Positions 53,487 through 61,635 of a stretch of 64,000 nucleotides of DNA are shown here, one piece after another. The DNA is from Actinomycetes bacterium (lineage in GTDB: Bacteria; Actinomycetota; Acidimicrobiia; Acidimicrobiales; Acidimicrobilacustridaceae), in contig JAKOVR010000211.1 of NCBI GenBank assembly GCA_029782025.1, positions 1-64,000 of the forward strand, in the 5' to 3' direction. Both the position numbers and the translations under genes were made by a program. Numbering within the stretch: position 1 is the stretch's first letter; the number at the start of each line of letters is the position of its first letter. A model generated the notes under the pieces. It worked only from the letters and a program-made list of their open reading frames with translations, was not told where the DNA came from and made no database searches.

Positions 53487-54122
53487 ATGGCACCAGCGAA
53501 GAAGGCCGCACCACCGAAGAAGGTGGCTGCGGCCCAGAAGCCCGCAGCAGCGAAGAAGGCGCCCCCGGCCAAGAAGGCGTCCCCCGCCAAGAAGGCTTCC
53601 CCGGCCAAGAAGGCTGCGGCGACCGCGAAGGTCGCTCCGGCCAAGAAGGCCGCTCCAACCAAGAAAGCAGCAACCGTGACCAAGGCGCCAGCCGCATCGT
53701 CATCCGCCAAGACCCCACCCGCGAAGAAGGCGGCACCCAAGAAGCCGGCCTTCGACGCCCGATGGGTGGAGAAGCAGCGACTCGCGCTGCTCGACGAGCG
53801 GGCCACCTACGAGCGCCAGGCCCGCAACTTCCAGGCCGAGGCCGACGAGCTGGCCGCCATGCGGGAGCCCGGCGACGTGCAGTTCGACGAGGAGAGCGGC
53901 GAGGGCGACACCCTGGCCGTCGAGCGCGAGCGCGATCTCGCCCTGAGCGCGCAGGCGCTGGCCGCCATCGCCGACATCGACCACGCCCTCGGCAAGATCG
54001 ACAAGGGCACGTACGGCTACTGCGAGGTTTCCGGCGAACCGATCCCCAAGGAGCGCCTCGAGGCCATACCGTGGGCCCGTGAGCGCGTCGAGTACAAGGT
54101 CGGCGGCTTCGGCCGCCGCTGA
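53487..54122 (+). CDS. DksA/TraR-like protein with histone-like tail and lost zinc ligands
   Basis: A 211-residue protein. Residues 1-100 are a Lys/Ala/Pro low-complexity tail of PAKKA-type repeats resembling histone H1-like bacterial tails. Residues 105-211 form a DksA-type domain: coiled coil (RLALLDERATYERQARNFQ), then the DHALGKIDKGTYGYC segment. In normal members this is a four-Cys zinc finger; here only C179 remains (CEVSGEPIPKERLEAIPWA), with Ser182 and no second Cys pair. It may bind DNA and RNA polymerase without zinc. ATG with a GGGAAGGAG site. Confidence 0.8.
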   Translation: MAPAKKAAPPKKVAAAQKPAAAKKAPPAKKASPAKKASPAKKAAATAKVAPAKKAAPTKKAATVTKAPAASSSAKTPPAKKAAPKKPAFDARWVEKQRLALLDERATYERQARNFQAEADELAAMREPGDVQFDEESGEGDTLAVERERDLALSAQALAAIADIDHALGKIDKGTYGYCEVSGEPIPKERLEAIPWARERVEYKVGGFGRR

Positions 54123-54129
54123 GCGCGCG

Positions 54130-54642
54130 GTGCCCGAAGCCGGCGGGGAACGCCAGCCCCGCACCCGCCGGGGCCTCATGGCCGCGGTCCTCGTCGCCGT
54201 CGTCGCCGTCGACCAGCTCACCAAGCAGTGGGTGGTCAACGAGCTGACGGGGCGGCGCATCGAGGTGTTCTGGACCCTCGTGCTCCACCGCGTCGAGAAC
54301 AAGGGCGCGGCCTTCAGCCTGTTCGGGGGCGGCGGGTTCGGCCCCGTCATCGCCGTCGTGGCCGTGGCCATCGTTGGCCTCCTGCTCTGGCAGGGCCGTA
54401 CGGTGGAGCGCCGCCTCGGGGCCGTGGCCCTCGGGCTCATCGGCGGCGGCGCCATCGGGAACCTCGTCGACCGGCTCTTCCGGGCCAGCGACGGCTTCCT
54501 GAGCGGCGGCGTGGTCGACTTCATCGACTTCCAGTGGTGGCCCGTGTTCAACGTGGCCGACATGGGGGTCGTGGTCGGGGGCATCACCCTCATTGCGCTC
54601 TACGCCTTCCTGCCCGAGTCGCCGGGCGCGGGCGATGACTGA
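54130..54642 (+). CDS. lspA: lipoprotein signal peptidase
   Basis: A 170-residue prolipoprotein signal peptidase with four membrane helices. The first helix carries VDQLTKQWVV; the catalytic aspartates are in GNLVDRLFR and FNVADMGV, and VENKGAAFSLF is the conserved loop. It cleaves the many lipoproteins seen in this window. The GTG start was chosen seven bases after the DksA-like stop; an in-frame GTG at 54079 would overlap that gene by 44 bases. Confidence 0.9.
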   Translation: MPEAGGERQPRTRRGLMAAVLVAVVAVDQLTKQWVVNELTGRRIEVFWTLVLHRVENKGAAFSLFGGGGFGPVIAVVAVAIVGLLLWQGRTVERRLGAVALGLIGGGAIGNLVDRLFRASDGFLSGGVVDFIDFQWWPVFNVADMGVVVGGITLIALYAFLPESPGAGDD

Positions 54643-55594
54643 CCCCGCCGGCGGGTTCGACGACGAGGACGAGGCCGTGGCCGAGGTGGTGCCGCCGCTG
54701 CTGGCCGGCGAGCGGCTCGACCGGGTCGTTTCGATGGTCACCGACGCCAGCCGGGCCGTGGTGGCGGCGTGGCTGGCCGACGGGCGGGTCACGGTCGACG
54801 GCGCCACCGTCACCAAGGCCTCGCTGCGCCTCCGCGAGGGGCAGCTGGTCGTGGCCCCGCCCCGGCCGCCCGACGCCCCGGCGAGGCCGGTCGTGGCCGA
54901 CGCCACCGTCGCCGTGACCGTGGTCCACGCCGACGACGAGGTCATCGTCGTAGAGAAGCAGCCCGGCCTCGTCGTGCATCCCGCCCCGGGGAACTGGGAG
55001 GGCACCCTCGTGCACGGGCTCCTGGCCCGCTTCCCCGAGATCGCGTCGGTCGGGGTCGACCCCACCCGGCCGGGCATCGTCCACCGGATCGACAAGGACA
55101 CGAGCGGCCTGCTCGTGGTCGCCCGCACCCAGGACGCCTACCACGACCTCGTGGGCCAGCTGCAGGCCCACACGGTGGAGCGGGCCTACCTCGCCCTCCT
55201 CTGGGGTCACCTCCAGACCCGGGCCGGGCAGGTCGACGGGCCGATCGGGCGCTCGCGGCGCGACCCCACCCGGCGGGCCGTCTCGGCCACGGGCAAGGAG
55301 GCCCGCACCGACTTCGAGGTCATCACGGCCTTCGACGCCCCCGTCGCCGTCTCGTTGGTCCGCTGCCGGCTCCACACGGGGCGCACCCACCAGATCCGGG
55401 TCCACATGCAGTCGATCGGCCACCCGGTGGTGGGCGACACCGTGTACGGCGGGGCCCGCCAGTCGCTCGTGGTGCCCCGGCTGTTCCTCCACGCCGCCAC
55501 CCTCGGCTTCACCCACCCCGGCACCGGCGAGCTCCTGCGCTTCGAGAGCGAGCTGCCGGACGATCTCGGCCCCGTGCTGGCCCGGTTGTCCTGA
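54635..55594 (+). CDS. rluD: RluA/RluD-family 23S rRNA pseudouridine synthase
   Basis: A 319-residue pseudouridine synthase. An N-terminal S4 domain (PPLLAGERLDRVVSMV through VTVDGATVTKASLRLREG) precedes the catalytic domain with Asp153 in HRIDKDTSGLLVVA; RLHTGRTHQIRVHMQSIGHPVVGD follows. Target site by analogy is helix 69 of 23S rRNA, not provable here. The start overlaps the lspA 3' end by eight bases, an arrangement (lspA-rluD) common in many bacteria. Confidence 0.9.
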   Translation: MTDPAGGFDDEDEAVAEVVPPLLAGERLDRVVSMVTDASRAVVAAWLADGRVTVDGATVTKASLRLREGQLVVAPPRPPDAPARPVVADATVAVTVVHADDEVIVVEKQPGLVVHPAPGNWEGTLVHGLLARFPEIASVGVDPTRPGIVHRIDKDTSGLLVVARTQDAYHDLVGQLQAHTVERAYLALLWGHLQTRAGQVDGPIGRSRRDPTRRAVSATGKEARTDFEVITAFDAPVAVSLVRCRLHTGRTHQIRVHMQSIGHPVVGDTVYGGARQSLVVPRLFLHAATLGFTHPGTGELLRFESELPDDLGPVLARLS

Positions 55595-55615
55595 CCGGTC
55601 GGTCCGGCCGGTCAG
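55591..55615. terminator. bidirectional hairpin terminator
   Basis: CTGACCGG and CCGGTCAG make a perfect 8-bp stem with a 9-base loop exactly between the convergent rluD and Rrf2 genes. Confidence 0.6.
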
Positions 55616-56049
55616 TCGGGCCAGGCGGCCTGGCCGCGGGCCATGGCCACGATGTCGGCGAGGGTGAGGGCGCTGAGCTCTCGACGCATGCGCTCGCCGA
55701 TCACCGACCAGATGGCCAGCAGCACGCACTGGCCCTCGTGGTCGCAGGCGCCGTTCTGGTGGGGCTGGCCGAAGTCCCCGAGCATGATCGGACCGTCGAC
55801 GGCCGACAGGATGTCGGCCAGCGTGATCTGCCCCGGTTCGCGGGCCAGCACGTAGCCGCCGCCGACGCCGCGCTTGGAGCGCACGATGCCGGCGCCCTTG
55901 AGGGCGAGCAGGATCTGCTCGAGGTAGGGCTGGGGGAGCCCGGTGCGGTCGGCGATGTCGCGCACCGAGGTGGGGCCCTCGCCGTCGGCGTGGAGGGCCA
56001 GCGACACGAGGGCCCGGCTGGCGTAATCCCCCCGCGTCGAGACCTTCAT
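55612..56049 (-). CDS. Rrf2-family transcriptional regulator
   Basis: A 145-residue winged-helix Rrf2 protein: KVSTRGDYASRALVSLALH, the recognition region SVRDIADRTGLPQPYLEQILLALKGAGIVRSKRGVGGGY, and a C-terminal cysteine segment GACDHEGQC. IscR/NsrR-type members use three cysteines for an iron-sulfur cluster; only two are seen here, so cluster binding is uncertain. No isc or suf genes are adjacent. ATG start with a TACGAT -10 box six bases upstream; target unknown. Confidence 0.83.
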   Translation of the reverse strand: MKVSTRGDYASRALVSLALHADGEGPTSVRDIADRTGLPQPYLEQILLALKGAGIVRSKRGVGGGYVLAREPGQITLADILSAVDGPIMLGDFGQPHQNGACDHEGQCVLLAIWSVIGERMRRELSALTLADIVAMARGQAAWPD

Positions 56050-56055
56050 GGGGTC

Positions 56056-56061
56056 ATCGTA
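56056..56061 (-). promoter_or_regulatory. -10 box of a leaderless promoter (Rrf2 gene)
   Basis: TACGAT on the minus strand, six bases before the ATG; the divergent strand has TAGCGT at 56105-56110 for the phosphodiesterase gene. Confidence 0.45.
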
Positions 56062-56131
56062 GGCAACGGGTCACCGTAGGTGGTCACGCACACCGATCCG
56101 GGGGTAGCGTCACGACAGGGAAAGGAGCCCG

Positions 56132-57250
56132 GTGGACATCCCCCAACCCAACGGCGCAGGCGAACCGCTCCTCCCTCGTTTCGACGGCCCCTGCATCGCC
56201 AACGTCGTGCCGGCGTTGATCGGCGCCACCGATGCGCCCCCGTGGCTCCCGGCCGCAGCCCTCGAGGCCGACCGGGTGGTGCTCCTGGTCATCGACGGTC
56301 TCGGGTGGGAGCAGCTCCAGGCCCGCCCCACGCTGGCCCCGACCCTCCGCTCGTTCGCCGGTGGGGCCATCACCACGATCGCCCCGTCGACGACCGCCAC
56401 CGCGCTGACCACCATCACCACCGGCCTGCCGCCCGGCCAGCACGGGGTGGTCGGGTACCGCGTCGCCGTCGAGGGACGGGTGCTCAACACGTTGCGCTGG
56501 ACCGTCGACGGACGCGACGCCCGCACGTCGATCCCGCCGGCGACCTTCCAGCCCCACGCCTGCTTCGGGGCGCAGAAGCCCGCCATCGTCACCCGCGCCG
56601 AGTTCCGCACCAGCGGGTTCACCGGGGCCCACCTCGACGGCACGCGGTTCTCCGGGTACCGGGTGCTCTCGACGCTCGTCACCGAGGTCGGCCGGCTCCT
56701 CGGCGCCCACGAGCCCTTCGTGTACGCCTACTACGACGGGCTCGACAAGGTGGGCCACGAGTACGGCCTCGGCCCCCACTACGACGCCGAGCTCGTCGCC
56801 ATCGACCGCATGGTGGCCGACCTGCTGGCCGTGGCCCCGCCGGGCACGGCGCTGGTGGTGATCAGCGACCACGGGCAGGTCCACGTCGACGACAACGTCG
56901 TGACGCTCCACCCCGACGTGGCGGCGCTGGTGGCCCTGCAGTCGGGCGAGGGACGCTTCCGGTGGCTGCACCCCCGGGCCGGCCGCGGCGCCGACCTGCT
57001 CGCCGCCTGCCAGGACCACCACGCCGACACGGCGTGGGTCCGCTCCGTCGAACAGACCCTCGACGAGGGCTGGTGGGGCCCCGACCCCACCGACGCCGCC
57101 CGGCGCCGACTTGGCGCGGTGGCCCTTGTGGCGCGCGAGGATGTGGCCTACCACGACCCCGACGACACCGGCCCGTACGTGCTGGTCGGCCGGCACGGCT
57201 CGCTCACATCGGCCGAGATGCTGGTGCCGCTGCTCGTGGCGTCGGTGTGA
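56132..57250 (+). CDS. alkaline-phosphatase-superfamily phosphodiesterase/pyrophosphatase
   Basis: A 372-residue member of the type I phosphodiesterase/nucleotide pyrophosphatase family. Metal ligand D55 (LLVIDGLGWE), the nucleophile Thr in APSTTATALTT (about 87-88), the second site in YDGLDKVGHEYG and the DHGQVHVDD motif are present, a complete two-metal active site. No signal peptide is visible, so it is probably cytoplasmic. Substrate unknown. GTG start with an AAAGGAG site; TAGCGT at 56105-56110 is a candidate -10. It is followed 27 bases later by bpa. Confidence 0.83.
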   Translation: MDIPQPNGAGEPLLPRFDGPCIANVVPALIGATDAPPWLPAAALEADRVVLLVIDGLGWEQLQARPTLAPTLRSFAGGAITTIAPSTTATALTTITTGLPPGQHGVVGYRVAVEGRVLNTLRWTVDGRDARTSIPPATFQPHACFGAQKPAIVTRAEFRTSGFTGAHLDGTRFSGYRVLSTLVTEVGRLLGAHEPFVYAYYDGLDKVGHEYGLGPHYDAELVAIDRMVADLLAVAPPGTALVVISDHGQVHVDDNVVTLHPDVAALVALQSGEGRFRWLHPRAGRGADLLAACQDHHADTAWVRSVEQTLDEGWWGPDPTDAARRRLGAVALVAREDVAYHDPDDTGPYVLVGRHGSLTSAEMLVPLLVASV

Positions 57251-57277
57251 CCGCCCGCTCCCGCGGAAAGGATCGCT

Positions 57278-57766
57278 GTGCCTGAGGAACCCATCATCGA
57301 ACGAGGCGAGCTGCTGACCTCGCCGCCGGCCACGCCCTCGAGCATCGACGTCGAGGCCGAGGACGCCGACCGTCCCGAGACGGTCTCGGAGCCGGGCAAG
57401 GTGATGCGCGTCGGCTCCATGATCAAGCAGCTGCTCGACGAGGTCCGCACCACCCAGCTCGACGAGCCGAGCCGGATGCGGCTGCGGGAGATCTACGACA
57501 CGTCGGTGGCCGAGCTCGGCTCCGCCCTCTCGCCCGACCTCCGGGAGGAGCTGGCCCGGCTGGCCTTCCCCTTCGCCCGCGACACCGTCCCCACCGAGAT
57601 CGAGCTCCGGGTGGCCCAGGCCCAGCTCGTGGGCTGGCTCGAGGGCCTGTTCCACGGCATCCAGGCCACGCTCTTCGCCCAGCAGGTGGCGGCCCGCCAG
57701 CAGCTCGAGAAGATGCGGGGGGAGCTGGCCGCCCCCGGTGAGCCCCGCCCCGGCACCTACCTGTGA
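57278..57766 (+). CDS. bpa: bacterial proteasome activator Bpa (DUF2587)
   Basis: A 162-residue protein of the Bpa/PafE family. The helical core (about 40-140: VGSMIKQLLDEVRTTQLDE, LREIYDTSVAELGSALSPDL, ELRVAQAQLVGWLEGLFHGIQAT) fits the ring-forming four-helix bundle, and the C-terminal GTYL matches the GQYL motif that docks into 20S proteasome pockets. It would open the proteasome without ATP. No prcBA or pup genes are in the window, but the gene implies their presence elsewhere. GTG start with a GGAAAGGA site. Confidence 0.9.
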   Translation: MPEEPIIERGELLTSPPATPSSIDVEAEDADRPETVSEPGKVMRVGSMIKQLLDEVRTTQLDEPSRMRLREIYDTSVAELGSALSPDLREELARLAFPFARDTVPTEIELRVAQAQLVGWLEGLFHGIQATLFAQQVAARQQLEKMRGELAAPGEPRPGTYL

Positions 57767-57981
57767 ACCGGCGGGCCCTGCTCGCCACCGCCGCCGGCAT
57801 CTGCGGCTTCCTCCTGGGGGCCATGGCCGCCTACGTGGCCCTGTCGGTGCAGCTCGGCGCCGCCATCAACAGCGTGACCAACCGCCCCACCCGCGACCGG
57901 TGGGGCTTCATCGGCGCCCTGGTGGGCCTCGCCGTCGGCGCCGTGCTGGGGTGGTGGCGGGCCGACGAGATCGACGGCTAG
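57763..57981 (+). CDS. small two-helix membrane protein
   Basis: A 72-residue protein with two membrane helices (about 5-30 and 46-64) and a charged loop (SVTNRPTRDRWG). GTG start overlaps the bpa stop by four bases, so translation is coupled. No family recognised; a link to proteasome or envelope function is unproven. Confidence 0.6.
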   Translation: MNRRALLATAAGICGFLLGAMAAYVALSVQLGAAINSVTNRPTRDRWGFIGALVGLAVGAVLGWWRADEIDG

Positions 57982-57983
57982 AG

Positions 57984-57998
57984 TCCCCGGACCGGGGA
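57984..57998. terminator. short GC hairpin after the bpa operon
   Basis: TCCCCGG-A-CCGGGGA is an inverted repeat that can form a 5-bp stem with a GGACC loop right after the stop codon. It could terminate the bpa transcript or act as an operator. Confidence 0.35.
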
Positions 57999-58014
57999 AT
58001 CACATCGCTGTCAT

Positions 58015-58059
58015 TTGTCCCCAGGTGGGGAAAAGCCCTGGGGACAGGGCTGTGGACAA
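58015..58059. promoter_or_regulatory. DnaA-box-like cluster and inverted repeat upstream of dnaE
   Basis: TGTGGACAA (58051-58059) is the exact reverse complement of the actinobacterial DnaA box TTGTCCACA. TTGTCCCCA (58015-58023) differs at one base, and the minus strand of 58039-58047 (CTGTCCCCA) at two. TGTCCCCAGG (58016-58025) and CCTGGGGACA (58037-58046) also form a perfect inverted repeat. The cluster lies 15-60 bases before the dnaE start. Confidence 0.55.
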
Positions 58060-58074
58060 GGAAGTTCTGTCGCG

Positions 58075-61000
58075 TTGGGCGAGTCGTTCACCCACCTCCA
58101 CGTGCACACCGAGTACTCGATGCTCGACGGGGCGGCGCGGGTCGGTGACCTGGTGGCCAAGGCGGCGGCCGACGGCCAGCCGGCGGTCGGGATCACCGAC
58201 CACGGCAACATGTACGGGATCCTCGACTTCTACCAGGCCTGCCAGAAGCACGAGGTCACGCCGATCCTCGGCTGCGAGCTCTACCAGGCCTACGAGGAGC
58301 GCACCGAGCGCCCCCAGCGGCGGGGCCGGGTCGACGACTCGGGCGGCGAGATCGAGGGCGGGAAGAAGGCCTACTACCACCTCACGGCCCTGGCCGAGAG
58401 CAACGTCGGGTACAAGAACCTGATCCAGCTGGCCTCCCGCGCCTACCTCGAGGGCTACTACATGAAGCCCAAGGTCGACTGGGACCTCCTCGAGCAGCAC
58501 CACGAGGGCGTGATCGTCACCACCGGCTGCCTGGGCGGCCACGTGCTGCAGTCGATGATGAACGTCGGGTTCGACGCCGCGGTGGAGAAGGCGGCCCGCC
58601 TGCAGGACATCTTCGGGCGCGACAACCTCTTCGTGGAGCTGCAGGACCACGGCATCCCCGAGCAGCAGTGGACCAACCCGGAGCTGGTCCGGTTGGCCCG
58701 GAAGATCAAGGCGCCGCTCCTCGCCACCAACGACTCGCACTACACCCACCAGCACGACCACGAGGCCCACGACGCCCTGCTGTGCGTCCAGACCGGCTCG
58801 CTGATGGCCGACCAGGACCGCTTCAAGTTCCACGGCGACCAGCACTACTTCAAGTCGGCGGCCGAGATGCGCCACACCTTCGTGGAGCTCCCGGAGGCGT
58901 GCGACAACACGCTCTGGATCGCCGAGCGCTGCAACGTCGAGATCGAGTTCGGCAAGCCCCAGCTCCCGAACTTCCCGCTGCCGGCCGGGTTCGCCACCGA
59001 TGCCGACTACCTCGAGCACCTCACCTTCGAGGGGGCCCGGCAGCGATGGGGCGATCCGATCCCCGACGCGGTGGTGGAACGCCTGGCCTACGAGCTGAAG
59101 GTCATCGGCGACATGGGGTTCTCGTCCTACTTCCTCATCGTGTGGGACCTCATCAAGCACGCCCGCGACGCCGGGATCCGGGTCGGCCCCGGCCGCGGGT
59201 CGGCGGCCGGGTGCGCCGTGGCCTTCTGCCTGCGCATCACCGACCTCGATCCGATCAAGTACGACCTGCTGTTCGAGCGCTTCCTCAACCCCTCGCGCAT
59301 CTCGATGCCCGACATCGACATGGACTTCGACTCCCGCTACCGGGACGAGATGATCCGCTACGCGGCGGAGCGCTACGGCCGCGACCACGTCGCCCAGATC
59401 GTCACGTTCGGCACGATCAAGGCCCGGCAGGCCGTGCGCGACGCCGCCCGGGTGCTCGGCTACGAGTACGCCGTCGGCGACCGGGTGGCCAAGGCCATGC
59501 CGCCGCTGGTGATGGGTCGCGACACCCCGCTGTACGCCTGCCTCGAACCGCACGAGAAGTACGAGGACGGCTACAAGATGGCCGCCGACCTGCGCACCAT
59601 GTACGAGACCGACCCGTCGGCCAAGCGGGTCATCGACGTGGCCCGTGGCCTCGAGGGCCTGCGCCGCCAGGACGGCATCCACGCCGCCGCCGTGGTGATC
59701 ACCAAGGAGCCCCTCACCGAGTACCTGCCCATCCAGCGCAAGCCCGAAGCGGGCGCCGATCCCGAGGCCGCACCGGTCGTCACCCAGTACGAGATGGGCG
59801 GCGTCGAGAGCCTCGGGCTGCTGAAGATGGACTTCCTCGGCCTCCGGAACCTCGACGTCATCACCGACACGCTGGCGATGATCGAGCGCACGAGGGGCGT
59901 CACCGTCGACATCGACAACGTCCCGCTCGACGACGAGCCCACCTACGAGCTGCTCCGCCGCGGCGACTCCATCGGGGTGTTCCAGCTGGAGGGCGGCAAC
60001 ATGCGCGCCCTCATGCGCTCGCTCGCCCCCGACTCCTTCGAGGACATCGCCGCCCTCGTCGCGCTGTACCGCCCCGGTCCGATGGGCGTGAACATGCACA
60101 ACGACTACGCCGACCGCAAGAACGGCCGGAAGCCCATCGCCTACTTCCACGCCGACGCCGAGGACCTCCTGGCCGACACCTACGGGCTGATGATCTACCA
60201 GGAGTCGGTGATGCGGGTGTCGCAGAAGTTCGCCGGGTACTCCCTGGCCGAAGCCGACAACCTCCGGAAGGCCTGCGGGAAGAAGAAGCGCGAGCTGATG
60301 GAGAAGGAGCGCAAGTCGTTCGTGGCCGGGTGCGAGCGCACCGGGTACGGCGAGGCGCTCGGGGTGGAGCTCTTCGACGTCATCGAGAACTTCGCCGACT
60401 ACGCCTTCAACAAGAGCCACTCCTACGGCTACGGCTACATCAGCTACCAGACCGCCTACCTCAAGGCCAACTACCCGGTCGAGTACCTGGCCTGCCTGCT
60501 CACGTCGGTCAAGACCAACCTCGAGAAGGCCGCCGTCTACCTCGCCGAGTGCAAGGTCATGGGCATCCCGGTGCTCGTGCCCAACATCAACGTCTCGGAG
60601 ATGGACTTCGCCGCCGTCACCGATCCCGAGACCGGCAAGGAAGCCATCACCTTCGGGCTCTCGGCCGTCCGCAACGTCGGCGAAGGCCTCGTGGCGTCGA
60701 TCCTGGCCGAGCGCGACGCTCGTGGGCCCTTCACCGACTTCTACGACTTCGTCGAGCGGGTCGAGGAGAAGGTGTGCAACAAGCGCACGGTGGAATCGCT
60801 CATCAAGGCCGGGGCCTTCGACGGGGTCGGCCATCCCCGCAAGGGGCTGCTGCTGGTCTACGAGCAGATCATCGACCGCATCATCGCCAAGAAGCGCAAG
60901 GAGGCCGAGGGCCAGTTCGACCTCTTCTCGATGATGGACGACCCGGCCAGCGCCGCCGCCGCCGGCTTCGACGACGCCCGCCTGCCCATCCCCGACACCG

Positions 61001-61626
61001 ACTTCGACAAGAAGGTCAAGCTGGCCTTCGAGAAGGAGATGCTCGGGCTCTACGTGTCCGACCACCCCCTCCAGGGCGCCGAGGGCGTGCTCCGGCGCCG
61101 GAGCGACTGCACCGTCCTCGAGCTCGAAGGGGTCGACGACGGCGCCATGCGGTCCATCGGCGGGCTCATCACCAACCTGCAACGCAAGTGGACGCGCAAG
61201 GGCGACCTGATGGCCGTGTTCGAGCTCGAAGACCTGCAGTCCAGCGTGGAGGTGATGGTCTTCCCCAAGACGATGGCCAAGATCGGTCACCTGCTCGAGG
61301 ACGACACGATCGTGATCGTCAAGGGCCGGGTCGACCGCCGCGACGACCAGGCCAAGCTCATGGCCCAGGAGGTCGAGGTCGTCACCGACCTCATCACCGA
61401 CGGCGCCCCGCCGGTGCGCATCAACCTCAACCCCAACCGGGCCAACGAGGCCCTCCTCGGCGACCTCAAGGCCCTGCTGTCCGAGCACCCGGGCGAGTCG
61501 CAGGTGTTCCTCCACCTCGGCGACCGCCAGGTGCTGCGGTTGCCCGACCAGTTCTGCGTCGAGGCCACCACCGGGCTGGTGGCCGAGCTGCGGGTCCTGC
61601 TCGGCGCCAACGCCGTGCTCGTCTAG
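58075..61626 (+). CDS. dnaE: DNA polymerase III alpha subunit
   Basis: An 1183-residue replicative polymerase, DnaE1 type. The N-terminal PHP domain keeps its metal motifs (FTHLHVHTEYSMLDG, VGITDHGN), suggesting proofreading. The palm has the catalytic PDIDMDFD (D413, D415), and AALVALYRPGPMG and KSHSYGYGYISYQTAYLK are conserved. The clamp-binding peptide is QFDLF at 947-951, followed by an OB fold. The TTG start gives the standard N-terminus, with AAGGAAG upstream; no ATG or GTG is available nearby. No dnaE2 features. Confidence 0.95.
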   Translation: MGESFTHLHVHTEYSMLDGAARVGDLVAKAAADGQPAVGITDHGNMYGILDFYQACQKHEVTPILGCELYQAYEERTERPQRRGRVDDSGGEIEGGKKAYYHLTALAESNVGYKNLIQLASRAYLEGYYMKPKVDWDLLEQHHEGVIVTTGCLGGHVLQSMMNVGFDAAVEKAARLQDIFGRDNLFVELQDHGIPEQQWTNPELVRLARKIKAPLLATNDSHYTHQHDHEAHDALLCVQTGSLMADQDRFKFHGDQHYFKSAAEMRHTFVELPEACDNTLWIAERCNVEIEFGKPQLPNFPLPAGFATDADYLEHLTFEGARQRWGDPIPDAVVERLAYELKVIGDMGFSSYFLIVWDLIKHARDAGIRVGPGRGSAAGCAVAFCLRITDLDPIKYDLLFERFLNPSRISMPDIDMDFDSRYRDEMIRYAAERYGRDHVAQIVTFGTIKARQAVRDAARVLGYEYAVGDRVAKAMPPLVMGRDTPLYACLEPHEKYEDGYKMAADLRTMYETDPSAKRVIDVARGLEGLRRQDGIHAAAVVITKEPLTEYLPIQRKPEAGADPEAAPVVTQYEMGGVESLGLLKMDFLGLRNLDVITDTLAMIERTRGVTVDIDNVPLDDEPTYELLRRGDSIGVFQLEGGNMRALMRSLAPDSFEDIAALVALYRPGPMGVNMHNDYADRKNGRKPIAYFHADAEDLLADTYGLMIYQESVMRVSQKFAGYSLAEADNLRKACGKKKRELMEKERKSFVAGCERTGYGEALGVELFDVIENFADYAFNKSHSYGYGYISYQTAYLKANYPVEYLACLLTSVKTNLEKAAVYLAECKVMGIPVLVPNINVSEMDFAAVTDPETGKEAITFGLSAVRNVGEGLVASILAERDARGPFTDFYDFVERVEEKVCNKRTVESLIKAGAFDGVGHPRKGLLLVYEQIIDRIIAKKRKEAEGQFDLFSMMDDPASAAAAGFDDARLPIPDTDFDKKVKLAFEKEMLGLYVSDHPLQGAEGVLRRRSDCTVLELEGVDDGAMRSIGGLITNLQRKWTRKGDLMAVFELEDLQSSVEVMVFPKTMAKIGHLLEDDTIVIVKGRVDRRDDQAKLMAQEVEVVTDLITDGAPPVRINLNPNRANEALLGDLKALLSEHPGESQVFLHLGDRQVLRLPDQFCVEATTGLVAELRVLLGANAVLV

Positions 61627-61629
61627 CCT
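61624..61629 (+). promoter_or_regulatory. -10 box of a leaderless promoter overlapping the dnaE stop
   Basis: TAGCCT lies six bases before the GTG at 61636; its TAG is the dnaE stop codon. Confidence 0.4.
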
Positions 61630-61635
61630 CGCCGG

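Noticed and set aside
53500-53760. Short repeated units resembling a CRISPR array or satellite
   Set aside because: They are in-frame codons for PAKKA-type repeats in the DksA-like protein, with variable unit length and no spacers.
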